Shown: one piece after another, positions 55,425-63,078 of the stretch | Position numbering within the stretch: the stretch's first letter is position 1 | Layout of the letters: each line of letters begins with the position of its first letter | Assembly (NCBI RefSeq): GCF_004403985.1 | Contig: NZ_SOHL01000013.1 | Coordinates: 310,001 to 374,000, forward strand | Source of the DNA: Cryobacterium gelidum | Lineage (GTDB): Bacteria; Actinomycetota; Actinomycetes; Actinomycetales; Microbacteriaceae | Length of the DNA: 64,000 bases | Direction: 5' to 3' | Notes under the pieces: generated by a model | The model's database searches: none | What the model was told of the DNA's origin: nothing | Seen by the model: the letters and a program-made list of their open reading frames with translations, nothing else | Translations under genes and position numbers: made by a program

Positions 55425-55940
55425 CTAGTTCGCGGACTCCTGCTTCTCACGCAGCGCGTCGATGGTGCGAACAGCCTTCGACAGCGGTGCCTGGAAGAGA
55501 TAAGCGGCTCCGAACAGCGATGCCTTGAAGGCGCCGGCCAGCTTGGCCAGCAGCACCTCACGGGACTCGAGGTCGGCAAGCTTGCCAACCTCCGCTGCGG
55601 TGAGCGGGTTACCGTCAAAGTAACCGCCCTTAACCACCAGGAGAGGGTTTGCCTTGGTAAAGGCACGCAGGGTCTTCGCGACGGCGACGGGGTCTCCGTG
55701 CACGAAGGCGATAGCGGACGGACCGACAAGTTCCTCGTCGAACGAGGTGATGCCGGCCTTGTTGGCCGCAATCTTAGTGAGCGTGTTCTTTACCACGGCG
55801 TACGTGGCGTCCTCACTGATGGACTTGCGCAGGCTCTTGAGCTGCGCAACAGTGAGACCGCGGTACTCGGTGAGCAGAACGGCGGTCGAGCTTTCGAATT
55901 TCTCCGTAAGCTCGGCGACCGTTGCTTCCTTGTTCGCCAT
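55425..55940 (-). CDS. rplJ: 50S ribosomal protein L10
   Basis: A 171-residue stalk base protein. [20 protein letters not shown] and [17 protein letters not shown] are typical N-terminal segments; the C-terminal helix that binds L7/L12 follows. GAGGAG precedes the ATG; an extension of four residues upstream is not needed. L10 normally binds its own mRNA leader for feedback control, and a leader with terminator is visible upstream. Confidence 0.97.
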   Translation of the reverse strand: MANKEATVAELTEKFESSTAVLLTEYRGLTVAQLKSLRKSISEDATYAVVKNTLTKIAANKAGITSFDEELVGPSAIAFVHGDPVAVAKTLRAFTKANPLLVVKGGYFDGNPLTAAEVGKLADLESREVLLAKLAGAFKASLFGAAYLFQAPLSKAVRTIDALREKQESAN

Positions 55941-55989
55941 GGTGCTCCTCATTAATAATCATGTGCCGGGTAGCCCGGGGCGCAGACAT

Positions 55990-56070
55990 GAAAAAAGCTC
56001 CAGCGCAGGGCGCCGGAGCTGTGGAAACAATCCAGAAGACTGAAACAAAACTTCGAACACCTGCGCGGGC
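55990..56070 (-). promoter_or_regulatory. L10 leader attenuator (terminator and antiterminator)
   Basis: On the minus strand, AGCTCCGGCGC and GCGCTGGAGCT (56010-56020 and 55996-56006) form an 11-bp stem with one mismatch. A run of T residues follows (55991-55996), giving a complete intrinsic terminator 50 bases before rplJ. Upstream, GCGCAGG (56060-56066) is complementary to CCTGCGC (56003-56009) inside that hairpin, so an alternative antiterminator can form. The arrangement fits L10-leader autoregulation. Confidence 0.7.
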
Positions 56071-56253
56071 CGTTCACGTGAATGAACCTTCGTCTGCTCC
56101 CCGTATTTCTACGCGGCGCAGCGACCGGCGGTCTGTGGCTTTTCAGTACGTTACGGCATGCACGGCCAGATACCAAATGCGCCGCGACGCCGGGCCCGAC
56201 TCAGCGGCTTCCGACGGCGATGGCGTCGAGTTTCCATTCGGACAGAAAAGTTG

Positions 56254-56282
56254 TTGACATCGGTCTACTATCTGCGTATTGT
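56254..56282 (+). promoter_or_regulatory. Promoter of MFS-MarR operon
   Basis: TTGACA (56254-56259), a 17-base spacer and TATTGT (56277-56282). The -35 is perfect and the -10 matches four of six positions. Confidence 0.7.
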
Positions 56283-56296
56283 TGACCGTTGTCAAC
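56281..56296 (+). promoter_or_regulatory. MarR-type operator
   Basis: GTTGAC-CGTT-GTCAAC, a palindrome with 6-bp arms overlapping the last bases of the -10 hexamer and the expected start site. A further GTTGAC half-site overlaps the -35. The MarR gene downstream is the likely repressor. Confidence 0.7.
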
Positions 56297-56312
56297 TAAT
56301 TGCAGGAGTTTC

Positions 56313-57989
56313 ATGAGTCGCGCAGCACGCCGTAGCAGGGCATCCGTCACCCGCCGTCCCAACGCCGACGGGTCGATGAGTCATCGCCAGGTTCTGGAGT
56401 CCCTCTCCGGCCTGCTGCTGGGCATGTTCGTCTCGATTCTCGCCGGAACCGTCGTCGCCACCTCCCTGCCGCTGATCGTCTCCGATCTTCAGGGCGACCA
56501 GTCGGCCTACACCTGGGTGGTCACCGGCACGCTGCTGGCGACCACGGTAAGCACACCGGTCTGGGGCAAATTCGCCGACCTGTTCAATCGCAAGCTGCTG
56601 ATTCAGGTCGCCCTCGTGGTTTTCGTACTGGGATCGGCGCTGGCCGGATTCTCGGAGGACACCGGCACCCTCATCGCGTTCCGCATTTTGCAGGGCCTCG
56701 GCGCCGGCGGCCTGGCCGCCCTCAGCCAGATCATCATGGCCGACATCATCAGCCCCCGCGAACGCGGCAAGTACGCCGGCCTGTTCGGCGCTGTCATGGC
56801 GCTTGGCACCATCGGCGGGCCGCTCCTCGGCGGCGTGGTGACGGACGCCTTCGGCTGGCGCTGGAACTTTTTCATCGCTCTTCCGGTAGCGGTGGTCGCC
56901 ATCATCCTGCTGCAGGTCACCCTGCACCTGCCCGCGCGCGTGAAGCGCGTTGTGAGCATCGACTACCTGGGCATCGTGCTGATCGGCGGCGGGGTGTCAC
57001 TCCTGCTGCTCTGGGTCACCCTGGCCGGCAAGTCGTTTGCGTGGGCCTCGCTCCCCTCCTTCGCCATGGTGCTCGGCGCAGCCATTCTGCTCATTGCCGC
57101 CGTGATCGTGGAGTTCAGGGTGAAGGAACCGATCATTCCACTTGACCTGTTCAAGAACCGCACCGTCACGCTCGCCGTCATCGCAAGCCTCGCGGTGGGC
57201 GTGGCCATGTTCGGTACCTCGGTTTTTCTCAGCCAGTACATGCAACTCGCTCGCGGCGCCACGCCAACCCAGTCTGGCCTGCTCACCATCCCCATGATGG
57301 GTGGACTACTCATCGCCTCGACCGTTTTCGGCAACCTGATCAGCCGCACGGGAAAGTGGAAAGCCATCATGGTCTCCGGCAGCGTGCTCGTGCTGGCCGG
57401 TTCCCTGCTGCTCGGCTCCCTGCGCTTCGACACGAGCCTGGTTTTCGTGGGCGTGTTCATGTTCATCCTGGGAGCCGGTGTGGGCATGATCATGCAAAAC
57501 CTCGTGCTCGTCGTGCAGAACACCGTAGAGATTACCCATCTCGGCGTGGCCACGAGCACCATCACGTTCTTTCGCAGCCTCGGCGGCACAGTCGGCGTCT
57601 CGGTTATGGGCTCGGTGCTCGGCACCCTGGTCGCCCAGTACATCCGGGACGGCACCGCCACCCTCAGCCCGGCTAACCAGCTTGCAGCCATGCAGACCCT
57701 CGGCGATGGCACCATCCCGCAGGTGTCCCTGCTGCCGGCGGCACTGCGCATCGTCGTCGAGTCGGCCTACGGCACCGGCGTGGGCAACGTGTTCTTGATC
57801 ATGGTGCCCCTCGCGATCATTACCCTGGTTATGATCGCGCTGCTGCCAAACATTCCCCTCGGCACCATGACCGGCATCGAACGGGAACGCTCGGGCACCG
57901 ATACGGATCCGACGACCGGACAGATTTTGGTCGGCGTGAGTACGGCATCCGTTGCCCTGCCCCCAGTAGCCCCCGATCAGCGTCGGTAG
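56313..57989 (+). CDS. MFS multidrug exporter (EmrB/QacA, DHA2)
   Basis: A 558-residue transporter with 14 hydrophobic segments. LSGLLLGMFVSILAGTVVAT is TM1; GTLLATTVSTPVWGKFADLF the motif A loop; FRILQGLGAGG motif B; and GPLLGGVVTDAFGWRWNFF motif C of drug antiporters. AGGAG precedes the ATG (MSRAARRSR); an upstream in-frame ATG in the operator is rejected. Its stop codon overlaps a -10 box for the MarR gene 9 bases later. Probably a drug/proton antiporter induced when MarR binds the drug. Confidence 0.92.
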   Translation: MSRAARRSRASVTRRPNADGSMSHRQVLESLSGLLLGMFVSILAGTVVATSLPLIVSDLQGDQSAYTWVVTGTLLATTVSTPVWGKFADLFNRKLLIQVALVVFVLGSALAGFSEDTGTLIAFRILQGLGAGGLAALSQIIMADIISPRERGKYAGLFGAVMALGTIGGPLLGGVVTDAFGWRWNFFIALPVAVVAIILLQVTLHLPARVKRVVSIDYLGIVLIGGGVSLLLLWVTLAGKSFAWASLPSFAMVLGAAILLIAAVIVEFRVKEPIIPLDLFKNRTVTLAVIASLAVGVAMFGTSVFLSQYMQLARGATPTQSGLLTIPMMGGLLIASTVFGNLISRTGKWKAIMVSGSVLVLAGSLLLGSLRFDTSLVFVGVFMFILGAGVGMIMQNLVLVVQNTVEITHLGVATSTITFFRSLGGTVGVSVMGSVLGTLVAQYIRDGTATLSPANQLAAMQTLGDGTIPQVSLLPAALRIVVESAYGTGVGNVFLIMVPLAIITLVMIALLPNIPLGTMTGIERERSGTDTDPTTGQILVGVSTASVALPPVAPDQRR

Positions 57990-57998
57990 AATTCGATC

Positions 57999-58469
57999 GT
58001 GACAGACACTATGCCCGGGAGCGTGCCGGCAACGACAACGACAACGGATGCCGCGCTGGCAGCGGTCGAAGAGCAAATGGCCCTCCTCGCCAAGAATATT
58101 CGTGCCAGCCTGCGGGACACAGCCCTGTGCATTCACCCCACCCTGCAACCGTTCGGATTCAAGTTTCTGCGCATGCTCGAGCGGTGCGGCCCCACCCCCG
58201 CCGGCGCTCTCGCCGAAAATCTGGTGGTCGACAAGAGCATCATCAGCCGTCAAGCTCGCGCGTTGTCCGACCTCGATTTGATCACAACCCAGGCCGATGA
58301 CGACGACGGGCGAATCAAGTATTTCGCACTCACTCCCTTGGCCGAGGCGAAACTGGCCGACGTGCGTGCCAACAATTCGGCGCGCATCCTGAGCCGACTA
58401 CGCGGCTGGCCAGCAGATGATCTGACCCACTTCGCCGAGTTTCTCGCCCGGCTCAATACCCCCGACTGA
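57999..58469 (+). CDS. MarR-family transcriptional regulator
   Basis: A 156-residue MarR-type regulator. The winged helix contains AGALAENLVVDKSIISRQARAL and the wing ADDDDGRIKYFALT. The start GTG lies 6 bases after TAGAAT (57987-57992), which suggests a second, leaderless transcript besides the operon one. Its 3' end overlaps the convergent histidine kinase gene by 17 bases. Likely represses the upstream exporter. Confidence 0.9.
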   Translation: MTDTMPGSVPATTTTTDAALAAVEEQMALLAKNIRASLRDTALCIHPTLQPFGFKFLRMLERCGPTPAGALAENLVVDKSIISRQARALSDLDLITTQADDDDGRIKYFALTPLAEAKLADVRANNSARILSRLRGWPADDLTHFAEFLARLNTPD

Positions 58470-60003
58470 CCGCCTCGGCCCGAGGAAGGGCGACACGGAA
58501 TTCCGTCCGGCCGGGCCGGCTGTTGACTTTGACCGTGCCGCGGTGCGCGGTGACGACGGCGTCGACGATGGCCAGGCCCAGACCCGTACTGCCGGTGCTC
58601 GCGGTCCCCGAAGCATTGGCGGCACGAAAACGGGAGCTGTCGCCGCGGGCGAAACGTTCAAACAGTGTGGCCGTGAGCTCGTCGGGAATGCCCGGGCCGT
58701 CGTCGGTCACCGAGATCACCGCGCATTCGTCGTCTTCCACGAGCGCGACCACCACGGTTGTGCCAGCCGGGGTGTGCACCCGTGCGTTGGCGAGCAGATT
58801 CGTGATGACCTGACGCAGGCGCGGTTCATCGCCGATCGCCTCGAGAGGTTCTCGAGGCAGCTCGAGGTTCCAGACATGATCACGGCCGGCCGCGTGCGCG
58901 TCGCTGACGGCGTCGACGAGCAGCATGGTGAGGTCGACCGGTTCCATTTCGAGTTCACGGCCCTCGTCGAGGCGGGCGAGCAGCAGCAGGTCTTCGACCA
59001 GGCCGGTCATGCGCACCGACTCCGATTCGATCCGGCTGAGGGCGTGGATCGTGTCAGGAGGCAACTGCTGGCCGCTGCGGCGGGTGAGTTCGGAGTAGCC
59101 GCGAATGGAAGCGAGCGGTGTGCGCAGCTCGTGGCTCGCGTCGGCGACAAACTGGCGCACCTTGCGTTCGCTGGCCTGCCGTGCCTCCAGGGCGCGGTCG
59201 ACGTGGTCGAGCATACGGTTGAGCGCGGCTCCCACCCGACCCACCTCGGTGCGCGGGTCGGTGTCGCCGGCCGGAACCCGGTCGTCGAGCGAGACCTCGC
59301 CGCGGTCGAGGGGCAGTTGTGCGACCCGGGTGGCAGTAGCGGTGACACGCTGCAGCGGGCGAAGGGCCAGCCGCACCACCCAGGCCGCGATGATGGCGAC
59401 GACGATAAGCCCGGCGAGTGAGACGAAGGTGATGATCAGGGCCAGTTGGGCCGCAGTGGAGGCGACGCCCGACAGCGGCAGGCCGACCAGGTAGAGCGTG
59501 CCGGTTTGGGCCGTTTCAGCCTGCACCCGGTACTCGCCGAGTTCACCGCCGAGGTTCACGGTGACGGCGGCCGACTGGTTGACGTGGTCGGCAAGCTGCC
59601 GCACCTGCTGCTCCGACAGCTCTTCGATCGCGCCACTCTGGTCATCTGTGTAGCCCGTCGTGATGCTCGACCCGTCATAGACCAGCGCGAGCAGCCCGGG
59701 AGGCTGGGCGGGACCGCTGAGGATCCTGTTGGCCGTGGGGGTACCGAAGGAGGGGCTGCCGGGTTTATCACCCAGACGGTCCCCATCGTTGTCCCCGCTG
59801 CTGCCCAACACCGAACCGGAGCGATCGGCGGCCGAAGCGAGTTGCACGTCGAGGCGGTCGAGCAGGGACGCGCGCAATATGACCACACTCACGACCCCGA
59901 TCGTGATGCTCACGAGGGCGAGCAGGCCGACGACGGTGAGCACGAGACGCCGCTGCAGTGTCCAGGGCGAGCGGGTGCCGCCGCGGCGCCTTCTCTCGGT
60001 CAT
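58453..60003 (-). CDS. Sensor histidine kinase (TrcS/CutS-like)
   Basis: A 516-residue membrane kinase. TM1 is at about 20-45, an extracellular sensor at 46-183, TM2 at about 184-212 and HAMP at 213-270. The phosphorylated His291 lies in VADASHELRTPLAS. The ATPase domain has LLANARVHTP (N box), DDGPGIP (G1), FERFARGD (F) and GLGLAIV (G2). The ATG overlaps the response regulator stop by 4 bases. Signal unknown. Confidence 0.94.
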   Translation of the reverse strand: MTERRRRGGTRSPWTLQRRLVLTVVGLLALVSITIGVVSVVILRASLLDRLDVQLASAADRSGSVLGSSGDNDGDRLGDKPGSPSFGTPTANRILSGPAQPPGLLALVYDGSSITTGYTDDQSGAIEELSEQQVRQLADHVNQSAAVTVNLGGELGEYRVQAETAQTGTLYLVGLPLSGVASTAAQLALIITFVSLAGLIVVAIIAAWVVRLALRPLQRVTATATRVAQLPLDRGEVSLDDRVPAGDTDPRTEVGRVGAALNRMLDHVDRALEARQASERKVRQFVADASHELRTPLASIRGYSELTRRSGQQLPPDTIHALSRIESESVRMTGLVEDLLLLARLDEGRELEMEPVDLTMLLVDAVSDAHAAGRDHVWNLELPREPLEAIGDEPRLRQVITNLLANARVHTPAGTTVVVALVEDDECAVISVTDDGPGIPDELTATLFERFARGDSSRFRAANASGTASTGSTGLGLAIVDAVVTAHRGTVKVNSRPGRTEFRVALPRAEAVSRGY

Positions 60004-60749
60004 GCAGCGGTCTTGAGCATGTAGCCGGCGCCCCGCACCGTGTGGATCATCGGCTCCCGGCCGGCATCGATCTTTTTACGCAGGTACGAAATGTAGATCT
60101 CGACGACAGAGGATTTACCGCCGAAGTCGTAGCTCCAGACCCGGTCGAGAATCTGCGCTTTGCTGAGCACCCGGCGTGGATTGCGCATGAGAAAGCGCAG
60201 CAGTTCGAACTCGGTCGCGGTCAGTTCGATGGCCTCTTCGGCACGGAAAACCTCATAGCTGTCCTCGTCGAGGGTGAGATCGCCGACGGTGATCCGCGGG
60301 TCGGCCGAGTCGGCTACGGCGAGGGTGGAGCGGCGAATGAGACCGCGCAGCCGAGCGACGACCTCCTCAAGACTGAACGGTTTGGTGACGTAGTCGTCGC
60401 CGCCGGCGGTGAGCCCCGCGATCCGGTCGTCGAGCGAGTCCTTGGCGGTCAGAAAAAGCACGGGAGTTTGATGGCCGTCGGCGCGCACCCGCTGCAGTAC
60501 CTGCAGACCGTCAATGTCCGGCAGCATAATGTCGAGCACTATCGCGTCGGGCCGAAATTCACGGGCAATGGTGAGTGCCTGACGGCCCTCGGCGGCGGTG
60601 CGCACCTGCCAGCCTTCGTAGCGCAAGGCCATCGCCAGCAGATCGGTGAGGGTGGGTTCGTCGTCCACGACCAAAACCCGGATGGCGCTGCCATCGGCCT
60701 TGGTCAGTCGCGGACCGTGGCCGGCCTGGATACTCGCAGGTGTGCTCAT
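60000..60749 (-). CDS. OmpR-family response regulator (TrcR-like)
   Basis: A 249-residue regulator. Receiver: VLVVDDEPT, phosphoacceptor Asp73 in VLDIMLPD, Thr and Lys in FLTAKD and YVTKPF. C-terminal winged helix: TATEFELLRFLMRNPRRVLSK and VVEIYISYLRKKID, HTVRGAGYML. It precedes its kinase with a 4-base overlap. Direct repeats 24-41 bases upstream of the ATG suggest autoregulation. Confidence 0.95.
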   Translation of the reverse strand: MSTPASIQAGHGPRLTKADGSAIRVLVVDDEPTLTDLLAMALRYEGWQVRTAAEGRQALTIAREFRPDAIVLDIMLPDIDGLQVLQRVRADGHQTPVLFLTAKDSLDDRIAGLTAGGDDYVTKPFSLEEVVARLRGLIRRSTLAVADSADPRITVGDLTLDEDSYEVFRAEEAIELTATEFELLRFLMRNPRRVLSKAQILDRVWSYDFGGKSSVVEIYISYLRKKIDAGREPMIHTVRGAGYMLKTAA

Positions 60750-60772
60750 TCTGCTCAGTATCCGGCAGTTGT

Positions 60773-60790
60773 CTATGAACCGGCTATGAA
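60773..60790 (-). promoter_or_regulatory. OmpR-type direct repeat upstream of the response regulator
   Basis: CTATGAA occurs at 60773-60779 and 60784-60790, a 7-N4-7 arrangement with 11-bp periodicity. On the minus strand it reads TTCATAG twice. OmpR-family dimers bind such tandem heptamers. Confidence 0.6.
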
Positions 60791-60920
60791 AAACCTCTCC
60801 GGCAGCTGTGCTCCCCGCTCATGGCGCAGCCCGGGGCCAAGGACCTCCTAGGGACGCTTTCCAGAGCGTGACTGCGTGGCGGTGGCGAGCGGAGCACGCT
60901 CGCGGGCCCAGAATAGATGA

Positions 60921-61574
60921 GTGCCAGAATCCACGCTCTCCCTCTTTGATCTGGATGAGCGTACCGAGAACTCGACACCTTTTGTTCTTCGGCCGGCACC
61001 GCACACGCTGCGCATCGTCGCCGACTCGACCGACCGGGTGGCCTGGCTCCGGGCGCGCAACCAGGGCATCACGGCAACGGATGTCGCGAAACTGTCGACC
61101 CCCAAATCCATCGTGAACGCCGCGCACGACAAAATGCACGGCACGAGCTTTTCCGGCAACAGCTACACCGACCACGGTCGGGCCCGGGAACCGATCATCG
61201 CCGCGTGGGTGCTGGAGAACTACGGCATCGAGCCGAGCACAAACCTGTTTCGCTCGCTGTCGCACCCGCGGCACCTGGCCACGCCCGACGGCGTCGGCGT
61301 GGTGGCGAACGGCGACCTGCACCTGGCCGAGATCAAAACCACCAGCAAGCCGTGGCGCAGCATTCCCCGCAGCTACCTGCGCCAGGTGTGGTGGCAGCAG
61401 TACGTGCTCGGCGCTGACCGCACCCTTCTGGTCTGGGAAGAACACCTCGACTTCGTGCCGGTGGCTGCCGAGCCGCAATTTCGCTGGATCGAACGCGATG
61501 AAGACCAGATCGCTATTCTGGTCGGTCTCGCCAACGCCCTGATCGACAACCTCGACGAGCAGGCCCGCCGCTAG
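60921..61574 (+). CDS. YqaJ-type viral-recombinase-family nuclease
   Basis: A 217-residue PD-(D/E)XK nuclease of the YqaJ family (lambda exonuclease fold). Catalytic-type residues are Glu90 in HGRAREP, Asp123 in TPDGVG, and Glu137-x-Lys139 in LAEIKTTSK; YLRQVWWQQYVLG is the conserved helix after the core. GTG start 6 bases after CAGAAT (60909-60914), so probably leaderless. Such genes usually belong to phages with a recT/bet partner, but none is adjacent. It may be a domesticated DNA exonuclease. Confidence 0.85.
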   Translation: MPESTLSLFDLDERTENSTPFVLRPAPHTLRIVADSTDRVAWLRARNQGITATDVAKLSTPKSIVNAAHDKMHGTSFSGNSYTDHGRAREPIIAAWVLENYGIEPSTNLFRSLSHPRHLATPDGVGVVANGDLHLAEIKTTSKPWRSIPRSYLRQVWWQQYVLGADRTLLVWEEHLDFVPVAAEPQFRWIERDEDQIAILVGLANALIDNLDEQARR

Positions 61575-61627
61575 TCTCCGCTTTCTTGCGCTCTCGGCCG
61601 GGCCACGCTTGCAGCAGAATGGGGGGC

Positions 61628-62605
61628 ATGGCTACTGAATTCGAACTGCCGCAGACCATGCGCGCCCTGGTCATCGACGAGACCGGCGCCCCCGAGGTGT
61701 TGCACCTGGCCGATCGCATGCTGCCACGCCAGATTGTCGACGAGGTGCTCGTCAAGGTCATTGCGGCTGGTCTTAATCCGATCGACGCCAAGACCCGGTC
61801 GGGCAAGGGCGTCGCGGCCGCGATCGAGAGGTACCCGGCCGTTCTCGGCTATGACTTCAGCGGCGTGGTGGTGCGCGCAGCCTTCGAGGCTGCGCCACTG
61901 CAGCCGGGCGATGCGGTCTATGGCATGGGCCGGGTGCCGCGCGTCAGCGGCAGTTTCGCCGAGTATGTCTCGGTGTCGAGCATGAGCGTCACCCGCAAGC
62001 CCGCCCGGCTCAGCCACGCCGAGGCGGCCGCTGTTCCCCTCGCGGCGCTGACCGCGTGGGGAATGGTCAAGCTGGCCCAGGCCGGCCCCGGGCAGCGCCT
62101 GCTCGTGCACGCTGGCAGCGGCGGCGTCGGTCACTTCGCGGTGCAGTTTGCCCGCGTCCTGGGCGCGCACGTGACCGCGACCGGGTCAACCCGCAACCTC
62201 GACTTTCTGCGCGAGCTCGGCGCCGACGAGGTCATCGACTACACCACCACGCGCTTCGAAGACGTGGTCAACGACCTCGACTCGGTCATCGACCTCATCG
62301 GCAACGTGCACGACAACACCGGCACCCGTTCCCTCGCCGCGCTCCGCCCCGGCGGCCTGCTCGTGAACGCCCCGACCGGCAGCTGGCCGACCATGGCAGC
62401 GGATGCCGCAGCAGCGGGCCGACGCGCAACCGGTTTCAAGGTGTCCCCCGACGCGCGCGCCCTCGATGAAATCTCCGCGCTGCTCGACGCCGGTACCGTG
62501 CGGGTGCACGTCGACTCGGTGTTCGAGCTCGCCGACGGCGCCGCGGCCCATCGGCTGCTCGAGGAGGGTCACACCCGCGGCAAGATCGTGTTGCGCGTCT
62601 CGTAG
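61628..62605 (+). CDS. NADP-dependent quinone-oxidoreductase-like protein (MDR superfamily)
   Basis: A 325-residue zinc-lacking medium-chain reductase. GLNPIDAKTRSG and LGYDFSGVV belong to the GroES-like domain; HAGSGGVGHFAVQFAR is the NADP-binding loop. ATG start (MATEFELPQT) with a G-rich stretch before it. Family members reduce quinones or enones. It is 53 bases after the YqaJ gene with no visible functional link. Confidence 0.9.
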   Translation: MATEFELPQTMRALVIDETGAPEVLHLADRMLPRQIVDEVLVKVIAAGLNPIDAKTRSGKGVAAAIERYPAVLGYDFSGVVVRAAFEAAPLQPGDAVYGMGRVPRVSGSFAEYVSVSSMSVTRKPARLSHAEAAAVPLAALTAWGMVKLAQAGPGQRLLVHAGSGGVGHFAVQFARVLGAHVTATGSTRNLDFLRELGADEVIDYTTTRFEDVVNDLDSVIDLIGNVHDNTGTRSLAALRPGGLLVNAPTGSWPTMAADAAAAGRRATGFKVSPDARALDEISALLDAGTVRVHVDSVFELADGAAAHRLLEEGHTRGKIVLRVS

Positions 62606-62649
62606 GAGGAATCGGCATCCGGCTTCTGCTGGAACGAGAGAAACGGGGA

Positions 62650-62710
62650 TCAGGGGCGCAGCCCGGGGTGCCCATCGTCGGGTGACGGGCACCCCAGGCT
62701 GCGCCCCTGA
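62650..62710 (+). terminator. Large hairpin after oxidoreductase gene
   Basis: Arms 62650-62673 and 62687-62710 are inverted repeats of 24 bp with a single mismatch and a 13-base loop (key parts CAGGGGCGCAGCC and GGGGTGCCC). No U-run follows, but the fold would be very stable. It lies 45 bases past the stop. Confidence 0.6.
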
Positions 62711-62761
62711 GGGAAGAAAGAACTTGGCCGTCTGCAGCAGTGTCACGGCGTTGGCGCGATG

Positions 62762-62789
62762 AAAAGTTGGTTCAGCTGAAACTTTTTTT
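62762..62789 (+). terminator. AT-rich terminator-like hairpin
   Basis: AAAAGTT and AACTTTT flank TTCAGCTGAA-type palindromic sequence, followed by a run of T residues on the plus strand. It lies in a 473-base gap without a convincing gene. Confidence 0.5.
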
Positions 62790-62827
62790 GGGAGATCGGC
62801 TCAGTGACGAGCCGTACACACACTATG

Positions 62828-62875
62828 TGGGACAGACAGATTTGTCTGTCCCAGGCGAGGCCCCAGAATGGGGTT
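62828..62875. repeat. Two tight hairpins in the photolyase upstream region
   Basis: TGGGACAGACA and TGTCTGTCCCA (62828-62853) form an 11-bp stem with a 4-base loop. CCCCA and TGGGG (62863-62875) form a second small stem with loop GAA, followed by TTTC. Function unknown; a 63-codon ORF downstream is not convincing. Confidence 0.55.
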
Positions 62876-63078
62876 TCGTGAAAACGTCGCTGTGCCAACG
62901 AATGAGATGAGAACCACTGAGAAATCAACGGAGCTGTCGGCCGATGAGGCCAAATCCAACTACCGAGAGATCGATTTACCCCTTCGACACCATTCGAGAA
63001 AAATCGGGCAGACGGCTCTATCCCCGAATTGGTGTGACCCGTGGCATGGTCCACACTAAAGACTCACGAGGAGGCAGA

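Noticed and set aside
62868..63059. 63-codon ORF upstream of photolyase
   Set aside because: Start lies inside a hairpin loop region without ribosome binding site, composition is not gene-like, and no family is recognisable.
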